A stretch of DNA of 64,000 nt from Candidatus Kapaibacterium sp. (GTDB taxonomy: Bacteria > Bacteroidota > Ignavibacteria > Kapaibacteriales > UBA2268): the NCBI GenBank assembly GCA_026418625.1, contig JAOABA010000055.1:1-64000 (forward strand), given 5' to 3'. The notes beneath the pieces are model-generated. The model searched no databases. It saw only the letters and a program-made list of their open reading frames with translations, and had not been told where the DNA came from. The translations under genes were made by a program, and so were the position numbers. Shown one piece after another: positions 1-8,355 of the stretch. How positions within the stretch are numbered: the first letter of the stretch is position 1; every line of letters starts with the position of its first letter.

Positions 1-357
1 GGGTGGGTCATTATCAATTGAACCAAAATTTCCCTGACCATCTATAAGAGGATAACGCATAGACCATTCTTGAGCCATTCTGACCATTGCATCATAGACA
101 GCGCTATCGCCGTGAGGATGATATTTTCCAAGAACTTCACCTACAATACGAGCGGACTTTTTGTATGGGCGATTTGGCGCCATACCAAGTTCTTGCATTG
201 CGTATAAAATTCTTCTGTGAACAGGCTTTAAACCATCACGGACATCAGGCAAAGCTCTTGAAACTATTACCGACATTGAGTAATCTAAATAAGAGCTTTT
301 TATTTCATCTTCTAATACTGTTGGGATTATTTGCTCTTTAAAATTAAATAGTGACAT
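1..357 (-). CDS. gyrA: DNA gyrase subunit A, N-terminal 119 codons (partial)
   Basis: Reading leftward from the ATG at 355-357, the translation carries classic type IIA topoisomerase A-subunit blocks: [19 protein letters not shown], then [12 protein letters not shown], then [19 protein letters not shown], then [12 protein letters not shown]. The window edge cuts the gene just before the AAMRYTE block that holds the catalytic tyrosine, so the active site itself is not visible. The family makes negative supercoils with GyrB using ATP. The [12 protein letters not shown] block favours GyrA over ParC. The gene is divergent from the TonB receptor to its right, and the 217 bp between them must hold both promoters. 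It is an ordinary housekeeping gene and marks chromosomal backbone. Confidence 0.95.
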   Translation of the reverse strand, partial: MSLFNFKEQIIPTVLEDEIKSSYLDYSMSVIVSRALPDVRDGLKPVHRRILYAMQELGMAPNRPYKKSARIVGEVLGKYHPHGDSAVYDAMVRMAQEWSMRYPLIDGQGNFGSIDNDPP

Positions 358-574
358 TTTTGATTTCTGATGTTATTTAAACTTACAAAATTAATCATTT
401 TTGAGGAGATTTTTAATTTTATTTTAGGTAAAAACTAACTCACAATTTGTTATATTCATTGATTATTTCTTGTTAGAAAATAATTCTAACTGAAAATTTT
501 TAATAAATCATAAAAATATTAGTCAAATAAAAAAAATATATTAACGTTAATTCATATTATTTTTTGTATAATTT

Positions 575-2899
575 ATGTGTTTGATGGAAAAGATTAGAAT
601 AATATTTGCAGTTACTTTATTTTTTATAACAACTTTCATTCTCTCAGCACAAGAGCAAGGTTCAGGGAGAACTGGAGAGATTTTTGGAAGAGTAGTATCA
701 GCTATGGGACAAAAACCTATTCCCGGAATTACGGTTCAAATCGAGAATACTACTTTGGGAACTTTCACGAATAGCTTAGGTGAATTTCGTATAAAAAATA
801 TTCCTGTTGGTGTCTATTCGGTAAGATTTTCTGGGGTGGGATATCAGACCTATATACAATCTGATGTAAATATAACTACTGTAAAACCAATTCAACTTGA
901 AATTGACCTTGTTGAAAGAATCATAGAATTAGGAGATGTCGAGGTTCGTAGCAGCTTTTTCCTGAAAAAAGCTGAAAGTGTTACAAGCACTCAAACTTTT
1001 AGTTCTGAGGATATCAGAAGAGCGCCCGGAGTGCAAGAAGATGTTATTCGTGCATTAGCTCTTCTGCCGGGAGTTGGATTTACTCAAGCTGGACGAAATG
1101 ATTTGCTTGTTAGGGGTGGGGCTCCTTACGAAAATCTTTTTATTGTTGATAATATTGAGGTTCCAAATATTAATCATTTTGGAACACAAGGCACCTCCGG
1201 TGGTCCTTTATCTTTAATTAACATTGATTTTGTAAGAAATGTTTCTTTTTCTGCTGGTGGATTTGGAGCTCAATATGGCGATAAGCTTTCCTCAATAACA
1301 AATATAACTTTAAGGAACGGCAACGAAGACAAATTAGGCGGAAAAGCAATACTTTCAGCAACAGGATTTGGAGTTAGTCTCGAGGGTCCTGTTTCACAAA
1401 ATGGGTCATTAATTTTAAATGCACGAAGAAGTTATCTGGATTTGATTTTTAAAGCTGCTGGATTCGGTTTTATTCCTCAGTATTGGGATTTCACTGGAAA
1501 ATTGAATTATAGAATTAACCAGAATAATATACTAACATTTTTGACTATTGGTGCTTTAGATGATGTTATTTTAAATAATGATAATGAAGACAATCGTGCT
1601 TCAAATAGCAGAGTGGCAGTTCCGAATCAAAAGCAGTATTTTTCTGGCTTGAACTGGAAGCATCTTTTTGATAAAGGATTTCTTAACGTAACTTTGAGTG
1701 AAGTTCTTGTTGATTTTAATACTTTTCAAAACGATTCTAATTTGGTTACTGTATTTCGAAATAAGTCGAAAGAAGCAGAAACAGGATTAAAGACCGATCT
1801 TGATTTAATGCTGAGCGACAAATTTAATCTTGTAATAGGAAATCAAGTAAAATGGGCTACCTCATTAGATTATAATATTATTATACCGGGTTTTCTCAGA
1901 AGGGATAATCAAGGAATTCCTAGAGAATTGAGAGTAGATACATCTTTTTCGGCTATTAAAAATTCAACTTACACTGCTTTTACTACTAATTTTGGAATGC
2001 ATAAAGTTACTGTTGGTGGTAGATTAGACTATTTCAACTTTACAACTGACAAGCTGTTTTTCTCGCCAAGACTGTCTGTAATTTATCAATTAAACCCTGT
2101 TTCTGCTGCAATTTTTAGTGCTGGAAGATATTATCAATCACCATCATATATATGGTTAATTGGTGATAAAAATCAGCAATTGAATCCACTGAGAGCTGAT
2201 CAAATAGTTCTTGGCTACGAACATACTCCTCTTGAAGATGTAAAGGTTCAATTAGAAGTATTTTACAAGTGGTATGGCAGTTATCCCGCCAGAGTATTCA
2301 GACCTCAGGCAGTTCTATCACCTTCTGGATTCGACGATATAACAAGCGATATTCCCTTCGGACTTGAACCATTGATTAACGTTGGAGAAGGTTTTTCAAG
2401 GGGAGCCGAACTCTTTATTCAAAAGAAATATACAAATGAACTTCCTTTCTTTGGTCTACTTAGTGTAACTTATTCACAGACAAAATTCAAATCAATTGAT
2501 GGAATTGAAAGACTTGGGGCTTATGATACACCATTAATTTTCAATCTTTCTTTGGGCTATAAGCCATCAATGGAATGGGAGTTCAGCTTTAAGTATCGTG
2601 CTGCTGTTGGAATACCAACAACACCTTATATTACTGACTTGAATAATATTTTTTATGGTCAGAGGGACTTTTCCCGATATAACGAAGGCGATAGGCTTGA
2701 TATCTTTCGCTCAACCGATGTTAGAATTGATAAAAGATGGATGTTTTCCAATTTTTCTCTCATAACTTATTTGGATATACAAAACATCTTTTCAACAAAG
2801 AATCCTTCGGGAATTCGCTGGGATCAAAGAAAAAATGAACCAGTTATTCAGAGATCTTTTGGCATTTTGCCAAGCATTGGTGTGAGTTTCGAATTTTAG
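575..2899 (+). CDS. TonB-dependent outer-membrane receptor with carboxypeptidase-like regulatory domain
   Basis: Length 774 aa. A signal peptide (hydrophobic IIFAVTLFFITTFILSA) is followed by a CarboxypepD_reg-like beta-sandwich at about residues 33-95 (GEIFGRVV, NSLGEFRIKNIPVGVYSVRF), a TonB plug at about 130-260 (RALALLPGV, LLVRGGAPYENLFIVDNIE), and a long beta-barrel ending in the aromatic residue expected for barrel assembly (VSFEF). The family imports siderophores, vitamin B12, glycans or peptides using TonB energy; the substrate cannot be read here. No SusD partner is adjacent. A second ATG at 584 fits the signal peptide equally well, and neither start has a clear Shine-Dalgarno. The gene stands alone and is followed by a terminator. 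Confidence 0.9.
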   Translation: MCLMEKIRIIFAVTLFFITTFILSAQEQGSGRTGEIFGRVVSAMGQKPIPGITVQIENTTLGTFTNSLGEFRIKNIPVGVYSVRFSGVGYQTYIQSDVNITTVKPIQLEIDLVERIIELGDVEVRSSFFLKKAESVTSTQTFSSEDIRRAPGVQEDVIRALALLPGVGFTQAGRNDLLVRGGAPYENLFIVDNIEVPNINHFGTQGTSGGPLSLINIDFVRNVSFSAGGFGAQYGDKLSSITNITLRNGNEDKLGGKAILSATGFGVSLEGPVSQNGSLILNARRSYLDLIFKAAGFGFIPQYWDFTGKLNYRINQNNILTFLTIGALDDVILNNDNEDNRASNSRVAVPNQKQYFSGLNWKHLFDKGFLNVTLSEVLVDFNTFQNDSNLVTVFRNKSKEAETGLKTDLDLMLSDKFNLVIGNQVKWATSLDYNIIIPGFLRRDNQGIPRELRVDTSFSAIKNSTYTAFTTNFGMHKVTVGGRLDYFNFTTDKLFFSPRLSVIYQLNPVSAAIFSAGRYYQSPSYIWLIGDKNQQLNPLRADQIVLGYEHTPLEDVKVQLEVFYKWYGSYPARVFRPQAVLSPSGFDDITSDIPFGLEPLINVGEGFSRGAELFIQKKYTNELPFFGLLSVTYSQTKFKSIDGIERLGAYDTPLIFNLSLGYKPSMEWEFSFKYRAAVGIPTTPYITDLNNIFYGQRDFSRYNEGDRLDIFRSTDVRIDKRWMFSNFSLITYLDIQNIFSTKNPSGIRWDQRKNEPVIQRSFGILPSIGVSFEF

Positions 2900-2994
2900 A
2901 AGTAAGCAAAATTCTCGAATGGGATAAATCACGTTCAGAAACAGAAGAAATCGTTTTTAAAAAAACATCTCTTTCAGCTTTTCATAAAAAGTAG

Positions 2995-3017
2995 AAAAGC
3001 CCTTCGGGGAGGGTTTT
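2995..3017 (+). terminator. Factor-independent terminator after the TonB receptor
   Basis: AAAA(G)CCCT pairs with AGGGTTTT around a TCGGGG loop, giving eight pairs with one bulged G and ending in a short T run. It lies between the rightward receptor gene and the leftward toxin gene, so it may work in both directions. Confidence 0.55.
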
Positions 3018-3033
3018 GTGAATTAATTAAATT

Positions 3034-3300
3034 CTAAGGAAAAACTTTATAAATGTCCTTTCTGTGAACAATTCTTGCAAGTTCGATAGTGTCATTCTCA
3101 AAGAAAAAGCCAATTCTATAATCTCCTAATTTTATTCTATATGCGGCTTTAAATCCAGATAGCTTTTTAACATTAACCAGGTCAGATAGTTTTTTTGCTA
3201 GTTCAATTTCTTCAATTATTCTAATAACCTGCATTTTAATTTGGGTATCTGATATTTTATCCAAATCTTTATTAAACTTAGCAAGGAAGACTACTTCCAT
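3034..3300 (-). CDS. RelE/ParE-family toxin of a toxin-antitoxin pair
   Basis: Length 88 aa, the usual size of the RelE/ParE superfamily. It shows the family pattern: an N-terminal strand (VVFLAKFNKDLDKI), a helical hairpin, KKLSGFKAAYRIKLGDYRIGFFF and a C-terminal IVHRKDIYK. Members either cleave mRNA on the ribosome (RelE) or poison gyrase (ParE); GDYRIGFF with VHRKDIYK is typical of RelE-like mRNA interferases. The gene lies one base downstream of the antitoxin gene in the same operon, in the usual antitoxin-first order. Confidence 0.85.
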   Translation of the reverse strand: MEVVFLAKFNKDLDKISDTQIKMQVIRIIEEIELAKKLSDLVNVKKLSGFKAAYRIKLGDYRIGFFFENDTIELARIVHRKDIYKVFP

Positions 3301-3301
3301 A

Positions 3302-3499
3302 TTATGTCCTAAGTTTTTTCATTATTGTTTCTCTGCTGACTTTTTTTGTTCTATCTGCTTCTTTCATCAATTCACCAAAATATAAATCTTCTTTTTCCTC
3401 AGATGATAAAACTTTGATTTTTATTTTCATTTTTGAAAATAAATCAGAAATCAATTGAAATTCCTTATCATTTTTTGGGCTTACAAGTATTGTATTCAT
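3302..3499 (-). CDS. Antitoxin partner of the RelE/ParE-type toxin
   Basis: Length 65 aa, placed directly upstream of the toxin with a one-base gap. The sequence (KVLSSEEKEDLYFGELMKEA, then RTKKVSRETIMKKL) matches the small helical antitoxins that accompany RelE-like toxins: an N-terminal region of variable fold, then a helix that wraps the toxin. No full DNA-binding domain is evident, although such antitoxins often autoregulate the operon. The assignment rests mainly on context and general resemblance. Confidence 0.7.
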   Translation of the reverse strand: MNTILVSPKNDKEFQLISDLFSKMKIKIKVLSSEEKEDLYFGELMKEADRTKKVSRETIMKKLRT

Positions 3500-3565
3500 T
3501 ATTATTCCCTAAATAATCTTTAAGTTCCTAATTACTGACGGTAAATTGAAACATAAATTATTTAT

Positions 3566-3667
3566 TTATTTTATTACTACAAAACTCTTTGTTACTCTAT
3601 TTCCCTTAATGAAAATGTGCAATAGTATTCCTACTGGAGATTCTACAGTTGAAATATTTATTAAACC
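3566..3667 (-). pseudogene. Remnant of a T9SS C-terminal sorting domain
   Basis: No start codon is present. The leftward frame reads INISTVESPVGILLHIF followed by KGNRVTKSFVVIK and a stop at 3566-3568. This is the pattern of the last ~30 residues of T9SS type-A sorting domains (…L..G.Y.…..G.....KFVVIK). An in-frame TAG at 3668-3670 cuts the frame immediately upstream, and no body of a secreted protein remains. I infer the decayed 3' end of a secreted-protein gene. The stretch 3500-3946 otherwise holds only this fragment and one copy of a repeat. Confidence 0.6.
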
Positions 3668-3712
3668 CTAAATTGAATTTTATGAATAATCACCTAATAA
3701 GTTAAATTTTAT

Positions 3713-3886
3713 ATATATTTTCTGATTTCATAAAGTATATTTTCGTTTTGGATTATATGTTCGCAATAATTTCGTTGACAGAGGGGCGTAGTGGATGAAT
3801 TTCGAATAGTATTAATACGTTTTGCAGAAAATGTTTTAAACTGTCATATAATTTCAGATTATGGATGCGTTGTAGAGGCAGGTTCA
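3713..3886. repeat. Diverged ~175-bp direct repeat, copy 1
   Basis: The block runs from TTTTCTGATTTCATAAAG through to GGTTCA. It matches 4612-4787 in the same orientation, including a 27-nt identical core at 3798-3824 (4699-4725 in copy 2). The two copies flank the DUF2283/DUF4258 pair. There are no terminal inverted repeats or transposase, so it is not an obvious insertion sequence. It may be a decayed duplicated gene end, because a 58-codon GTG frame (3791-3967) runs through copy 1 and is broken in copy 2. Confidence 0.7.
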
Positions 3887-3946
3887 AAATTAAATTCACC
3901 AGTATTAAAAACTGATGTAGGAATACCACCGGAGGAATGGCAGAAA

Positions 3947-4147
3947 TTAAACAGTTTCAATCTGTAGAATGTTGTAATTAATGAATTCACTATGTTCACT
4001 TACATTTAAAACTTCAATACCAATTACTTTACCTGCTTCATTATAATCAAGAATAATACCTTTTCTTATTTCTTCGGATTCTACTATTTTGGAGTCATCG
4101 AAGCGAAAATATATTGCATCGTTTTCTTTGTCAACTTTTAATTTCAT
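3947..4147 (-). CDS. DUF2283 domain small protein (putative antitoxin-like partner)
   Basis: Length 66 aa. MKLKVDKENDAIYFRF, then GIILDYNEAGKVIGIEVL is the standard DUF2283 pattern of small beta-rich proteins. The family is repeatedly found next to DUF4258 genes, and the pair has features of a toxin-antitoxin locus; a biochemical role is not established by anything seen here. Its ATG overlaps the stop of the upstream DUF4258 gene by four bases, so translation is probably coupled. Confidence 0.75.
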   Translation of the reverse strand: MKLKVDKENDAIYFRFDDSKIVESEEIRKGIILDYNEAGKVIGIEVLNVSEHSEFINYNILQIETV

Positions 4148-4401
4148 TTTAATCTCCTATCAAAAAAAACAGTAACAATTTTATTTGGTCGTGTAATAAG
4201 ATTAACAACTACTCTCAAAAAACGATTTCCATTTTCTTTTATTTGTTTAATATAGTGAATTTCTTCATTTGACTTTATTTCAGTATAATCAGGATTTGTT
4301 ATTGTATCTTTAATCCAACTTTCAGAAATCTCTCTTTCTTTTATCATATCTAAAGCATGTTTTGTAAATATAATATTTTGCATTAAATCACCAAATTTCA
4401 T
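4144..4401 (-). CDS. DUF4258 domain small protein (putative toxin-like partner)
   Basis: Length 85 aa. The pattern FTKHALDMIKEREISESWIKD … RPNKIVTVFF is the DUF4258 signature (H-A-x-x-R/K near the start and a C-terminal T.Y/FF strand), which resembles RelE-fold proteins in size and layout. It is the first gene of a two-gene unit with DUF2283. An alternative start at 4383 removes six residues and leaves the domain intact. The activity is inferred from the family only. Confidence 0.75.
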   Translation of the reverse strand: MKFGDLMQNIIFTKHALDMIKEREISESWIKDTITNPDYTEIKSNEEIHYIKQIKENGNRFLRVVVNLITRPNKIVTVFFDRRLK

Positions 4402-5031
4402 TTACTAAGAAGCAAATTTAAAAAGAAATTTGTAAACTAATTTTTGTTCATAAAAAAGACTTGATAATGGAACAATATGCAAAAAATAAATTAAAAATGT
4501 TTAAGAATCAAAAACATCGGAAAGGTTAAAAATCTATTATTTTTAAAGATTTCGGGAGAAGGTTTAGAAATTGTATTCATCGTTAATCCAATTAATAGTA
4601 TTATATTCAATATATTTTCTGATTTCATAAAGTTTATTTTCGTTTCGGATTATTTATTCATAATATATTATTACATAGTCAGAGAGATGTAGCGAATTAA
4701 TTTCGAATAGTATTAATACGTTTTGAAGAAAATGTCTTAACTGTCTGACTATTTCTGACAATGGATATGTTGTCGGGGTGTGGGTTCTGAACCTAACTCA
4801 GCAGAAATTTAAAAACTGGTGCTGGTAAGCCCATAGGGGATAAGTTATAGTTATTAACACAGTCTATCCAAATTACTATAGACTAATTGAGACAAAGTTA
4901 AAAATACAGCTCCTTAATGAGTCTTAAAGCGATTAATTATTTATTATTATAATATCTTTAATACTTAACAAAATATTTAAATGATAAATTAAGATATATT
5001 AAAGTTTTTTTTGATATTAACTGCTATTTTA
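4402..5031. other. 630-bp non-coding stretch with repeat copy 2
   Basis: Very AT-rich. No frame with coding character was found apart from the decayed repeat at 4612-4787. The left part should hold the promoter of the DUF4258/DUF2283 unit, and the right part is the 3' flank of the protease gene. Confidence 0.5.
4612..4787. repeat. Diverged ~175-bp direct repeat, copy 2
   Basis: Same orientation as 3713-3886, with several small indels. The longest identical block is 4699-4725 (AATTTCGAATAGTATTAATA then CGTTTTG). The reading frame present in copy 1 is interrupted here by stop codons, so this copy cannot encode the same peptide. Confidence 0.7.
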
Positions 5032-6318
5032 TCAATAAACTCTAATTTGAACGATAAATGGGTTCAATTGATCAATCTGTTCCTCTAAAGTTCCTTGTTT
5101 CACAGTGTTTACTCTATTTAATATGTTGTTACTTTCAGGAAGCATACCTATTAAATTTTTCAAATAGGAGCCTTTTATAGCAAAATTCATATTTTGTGGT
5201 ATTATTCCTTGATTTTCATAAAAATACTTTGCATTTAAACCAGAAACACAGATGCCAACAAGTTCTCCTTTTTTATTAAATAATGCACCTCCACTATTAC
5301 CAGGTTGAATCGGATTGCTAATTTGATACAAACGAGGATCTTCTTCTATGCCGTATAAGCTATTTATTGTTCCAGTTGCTAAGCGAGGAGTTGTTCCCAT
5401 AATATCACCTAAAGGAAATCCTAAAGTGTATACTTCTTGTCCAACTTTGACACTCAAATTATCAGCAAAACTGTATGGAATTTCATAAGCTGATATTTCA
5501 TTTAAAGAGAAATTATCAATTTCGAGAATAGCTATATCATTTTGTATGTCTTTTATTTTGATTTTAGCAGTTTTAGTTATTCCCTTAATTGGAAATAATA
5601 TATCAAATCTTGAGCCTTCTGCAACAACATGATAATTAGTAACCAATAAACCACTATTGGAGATCAAAAAACCACTACCTGTTCCTTTTAAAGTAATATC
5701 TTTTGAAGATCCTCTAATATCAGATAATTTTGATGCATCAAATAAGGGAAAAATTCTTAATAGTATCGTCTCATTAATTATTTTAAAAGCTCTACCGAAA
5801 TCATTATATTCAGTACTTTCTTCTCTAGATGATAAAATGCCGTTTGTTTCTAGTATAAAATCCATTTTTGATGGATTGTAGTTTTGCATAAACCATTTAC
5901 ATTCATAAAAGTTTTGATAGGCTGTTTTCCTAAAATAGGCTTTAATTCTACCAGGGGTCCATTCTTTGTTATCTGATTCCAAGATTATAGCTATAAATTC
6001 ATATGAACTTTCATCATTAATAGAAAATTCTTTTCTATTTACTATTGCAATTCTATATTGGCTTATAGTTCTCTGTTGAACACCATCAACATAAAATGTT
6101 TGTCTATTGGTATAAATTCCTTCTATTGGATCAAGCTTATCTTTATTTTCATCGAAATATTTTCTTATATCATCTTCACTTTTTGTTATTGTTGGCCAAA
6201 TACTTGGAATCTTAATTTCTTCTTTGACAATTTGTTTACTTGGGCTGCTACCTATGGCAATAATTATATAAAAACAAATTGCTATTGCTGTCAATAAATA
6301 TTTAATTGAAAATTTCAT
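5032..6318 (-). CDS. Membrane-anchored trypsin-like (HtrA/S1C-type) serine protease
   Basis: Length 428 aa. One N-terminal hydrophobic segment (about residues 7-22) could be a signal anchor. Residues ~40-200 are an unrecognised domain. The protease domain follows, with a full triad: His230 in VTNYHVV, Asp261 in NDIAILEID and Ser342 in QPGNSGGALF. No PDZ domain follows, so it is shorter than DegP. It is likely periplasmic and cleaves or senses damaged proteins. It overlaps the end of the upstream VanZ-like gene by 17 bases, which suggests co-transcription. Confidence 0.85.
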   Translation of the reverse strand: MKFSIKYLLTAIAICFYIIIAIGSSPSKQIVKEEIKIPSIWPTITKSEDDIRKYFDENKDKLDPIEGIYTNRQTFYVDGVQQRTISQYRIAIVNRKEFSINDESSYEFIAIILESDNKEWTPGRIKAYFRKTAYQNFYECKWFMQNYNPSKMDFILETNGILSSREESTEYNDFGRAFKIINETILLRIFPLFDASKLSDIRGSSKDITLKGTGSGFLISNSGLLVTNYHVVAEGSRFDILFPIKGITKTAKIKIKDIQNDIAILEIDNFSLNEISAYEIPYSFADNLSVKVGQEVYTLGFPLGDIMGTTPRLATGTINSLYGIEEDPRLYQISNPIQPGNSGGALFNKKGELVGICVSGLNAKYFYENQGIIPQNMNFAIKGSYLKNLIGMLPESNNILNRVNTVKQGTLEEQIDQLNPFIVQIRVY

Positions 6319-6766
6319 TTTTTCCCCTTATGTATCTTAAAAAAATTAAATTTCCAAACAAAGAAAATATTAAATAAGTCAAGATGTCAAAAATATCAAA
6401 AACACCGGGTATGATTTTTATTAATTGAAAAATCTCATAAGTTACTGCTATTGCAAAAGTCAATAAAATAATCTTAATTGTATACTGAAAATCCCATATA
6501 TAAATAATGATTATTTGTAAACTAAAGAGCCAGAGACCATCTGATAAATTATTAAAAATTATTTTTGTTATAATAGTATTATTGAAAATTATAGGTGGAT
6601 CTGAAATCATTATTTTTCGTAAATTAAAAATGTAATGTCCCACAAAAGGAAATTTATAAAGTATTTCGAACATTATGTATTCAAACGGTTTAAACAAGTA
6701 AATAATGAAACCCGAGAGTAATGAGACTGTTCCTAATATTAATAAAAGGATTTTATTTTTTTTCAT
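6302..6766 (-). CDS. VanZ-like integral membrane protein
   Basis: Length 154 aa with about four hydrophobic segments. The second half has the VanZ-like pattern: NNLSDGLWLFSL, then YEIFQLIKIIPGVFDIFDIL, then a final membrane span. VanZ-family proteins are membrane proteins linked to teicoplanin resistance or of unknown role; the function here cannot be stated. It is the first gene of the unit with the serine protease. Confidence 0.6.
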   Translation of the reverse strand: MKKNKILLLILGTVSLLSGFIIYLFKPFEYIMFEILYKFPFVGHYIFNLRKIMISDPPIIFNNTIITKIIFNNLSDGLWLFSLQIIIIYIWDFQYTIKIILLTFAIAVTYEIFQLIKIIPGVFDIFDILTYLIFSLFGNLIFLRYIRGKNEIFN

Positions 6767-7070
6767 TTCTTTTATAAAATATATAATAATTATAAGGGCT
6801 TTTTTATAAACATAAACTAAAGCACTTAAGTATCATTTCTTAATGTAAACATTTCGTTCAACTTTTGCATATAATAAAACAATTGCAAAGAATTTGTTCG
6901 ATGCTCACATAGTTTTATATTCTTTTTAAAAACCTTTATTAACATAAAAAAACATCTTTTAAAAAATTTTATGCTGGTAATTTAAAAAAAATTAAAATTA
7001 AAACAAATTGGATTTTTGAAAAATTTAATAAATTACAAAACAGATGAAAAAGCGACGAAAATAAGGAAGT
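6767..7070. other. AT-rich intergenic stretch
   Basis: No coding frame, repeat or RNA gene seen. It should contain the promoter of the leftward VanZ-like/protease unit and lies on the chromosomal side of the tmRNA-end attachment site. Confidence 0.5.
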
Positions 7071-7095
7071 TAAAAAAACCCCGACACAGTCAGGG
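7071..7095 (-). terminator. Leftward terminator, probably the native ssrA terminator
   Basis: On the minus strand CCCTGAC-TGT-GTCGGGG folds into a seven-pair stem (one G-U pair) followed by a run of seven T. The U-G pair works only for RNA copied from the minus strand, so the terminator is directional. It lies 18 bases past the tmRNA-like 3' end at 7113-7135. Confidence 0.75.
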
Positions 7096-7112
7096 TTCCC
7101 AAGTTTAGTTTG

Positions 7113-7135
7113 TGGAGATGGCGGGAGAACATCCC
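7113..7135 (-). other. ssrA (tmRNA) 3'-end remnant = attachment site of the element
   Basis: On the minus strand the sequence reads TCCCGCCATCTCCA, which is the near-universal 3' acceptor and T-arm end of bacterial tmRNA, preceded by GGGATGTTC that could close a T-arm-like hairpin. The rest of tmRNA is absent; the integrase stop codon lies only 130 bp away. Known biology: many tyrosine integrases insert into the 3' end of ssrA and rebuild the gene at one junction, leaving a displaced 3' fragment at the other. The adjacent integrase and the terminator on the chromosomal side fit that displaced fragment. No intact ssrA was found in the window. Confidence 0.7.
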
Positions 7136-7263
7136 AACTTCTCCGTTAGTTGTAATTCAAGCTGTATCCTATTGTAATACAGCTACTTTCAAAATTTTGT
7201 TTGTGCCATTTTTCTTTATATTTTATCAAAGATTTCTAACTTATTTGGCACGTATTTGACACG

Positions 7264-8349
7264 CTACTTTTCCTTTTTATTTCTTCTTCTCATAATAATC
7301 TCTTCCATCCTTTTTGCTCCTAATACTTCCAAATAATGTTGCTCTTGAATTCTCCTTGAATGCCCAAGAATTTCAGCAACAATGTTAGAATCCAAATCTT
7401 CGTCATTTATTAGACGATTCTCAAACATTTTTCGTATAGCATGAAAATTGACATCTTTATTTATCTCAAGTTCAGCAATTGCATCACGAATCCATTTTTC
7501 TAACTTAGCATAGGAATTCCATTTAAACAATTTGCCGTTGTTGATTTCTTTAAATTCGATTAATTCGGATAATATCTCTGCAACTTCTGGAAAAGGTTTG
7601 ATTGGAAACTGCCTTTCACGGTTTCCTTTGCCATGAATAAGAATCATGTCGTCTTTTATATCTTTCCATTTTATACTAATTGCTTCAGCAATCCTAACAC
7701 CAGTATTTGCAATGAATCTTATCAGTAAAGAAAATTCTTTCTTTTCAGTCTTCTGGAAATAATGGATTAACTTCTCGACTTCATTAAAAGTAAATACAAC
7801 ATTTTTTGACTTTACTGGTTTAGGCAACATTTCTTTTATTACTGGATTTCGTGGCATATATCCACGAGAAATAGCATAATCAAAGAGCTGCTTTAAGTTC
7901 ATCAATAGTTTTCTTTTAGTATTATCGTGAAGATGACACCTATTCTTGTTATGGCTAATATGATCTTGGATATCATCAACTTGCAACAAGAAAAAGTCTT
8001 TTTTAATAAAAGTGCTACAAGCATAAGAATACTTTCTTTGGGCAGTTTTGGATAAGTTTTTTACGTGAATCTCTGAAAATTTCTTTATCAAAACGAATAC
8101 ACTCTGCACTTGATTATCGTTAGTAACATCCTTCTCATCATTAGGATTCATTAATGAAACAATTCTCTCCTCAAGTATTTTCAGAGCACTTTTCTTGTTT
8201 TCAGGCAACCAATTGAGTGGAGTTGCTTGCCTATAACGCTTGTTATCATAGGAAATGTTTGTATGAACCACGCCATCACGGTTAAAACAATAACCGATGT
8301 TATACAATGGGTGATCCCATCTTTGCTTTCGTGTTCGTGGTCTTGCCAT
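7264..8349 (-). CDS. int: Tyrosine-type site-specific integrase
   Basis: Length 361 aa. An N-terminal DNA-binding region is followed by the catalytic domain with the full tyrosine-recombinase set: Arg219 in NTGVRIAEA, Lys241 in GKGNRERQFPI, His303 and Arg306 in FHAIRKMF, His330 in ILGHSRR and the nucleophile Tyr339 in EQHYLEV. It should integrate and excise the element at the ssrA 3' end immediately downstream. It is the last gene of a long leftward run, next to its att site, as is usual. Confidence 0.93.
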   Translation of the reverse strand: MARPRTRKQRWDHPLYNIGYCFNRDGVVHTNISYDNKRYRQATPLNWLPENKKSALKILEERIVSLMNPNDEKDVTNDNQVQSVFVLIKKFSEIHVKNLSKTAQRKYSYACSTFIKKDFFLLQVDDIQDHISHNKNRCHLHDNTKRKLLMNLKQLFDYAISRGYMPRNPVIKEMLPKPVKSKNVVFTFNEVEKLIHYFQKTEKKEFSLLIRFIANTGVRIAEAISIKWKDIKDDMILIHGKGNRERQFPIKPFPEVAEILSELIEFKEINNGKLFKWNSYAKLEKWIRDAIAELEINKDVNFHAIRKMFENRLINDEDLDSNIVAEILGHSRRIQEQHYLEVLGAKRMEEIIMRRRNKKEK

Positions 8350-8355
8350 AAAGTA

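Noticed and set aside
87-341. Rightward frame inside the gyrA region
   Set aside because: It is the opposite-strand shadow of a highly conserved gyrA coding sequence.
3791-3967. 58-codon GTG frame as a real gene
   Set aside because: No ribosome site, no recognised family, a 3' overlap with the opposite-strand DUF2283 gene, and the second repeat copy breaks the frame.
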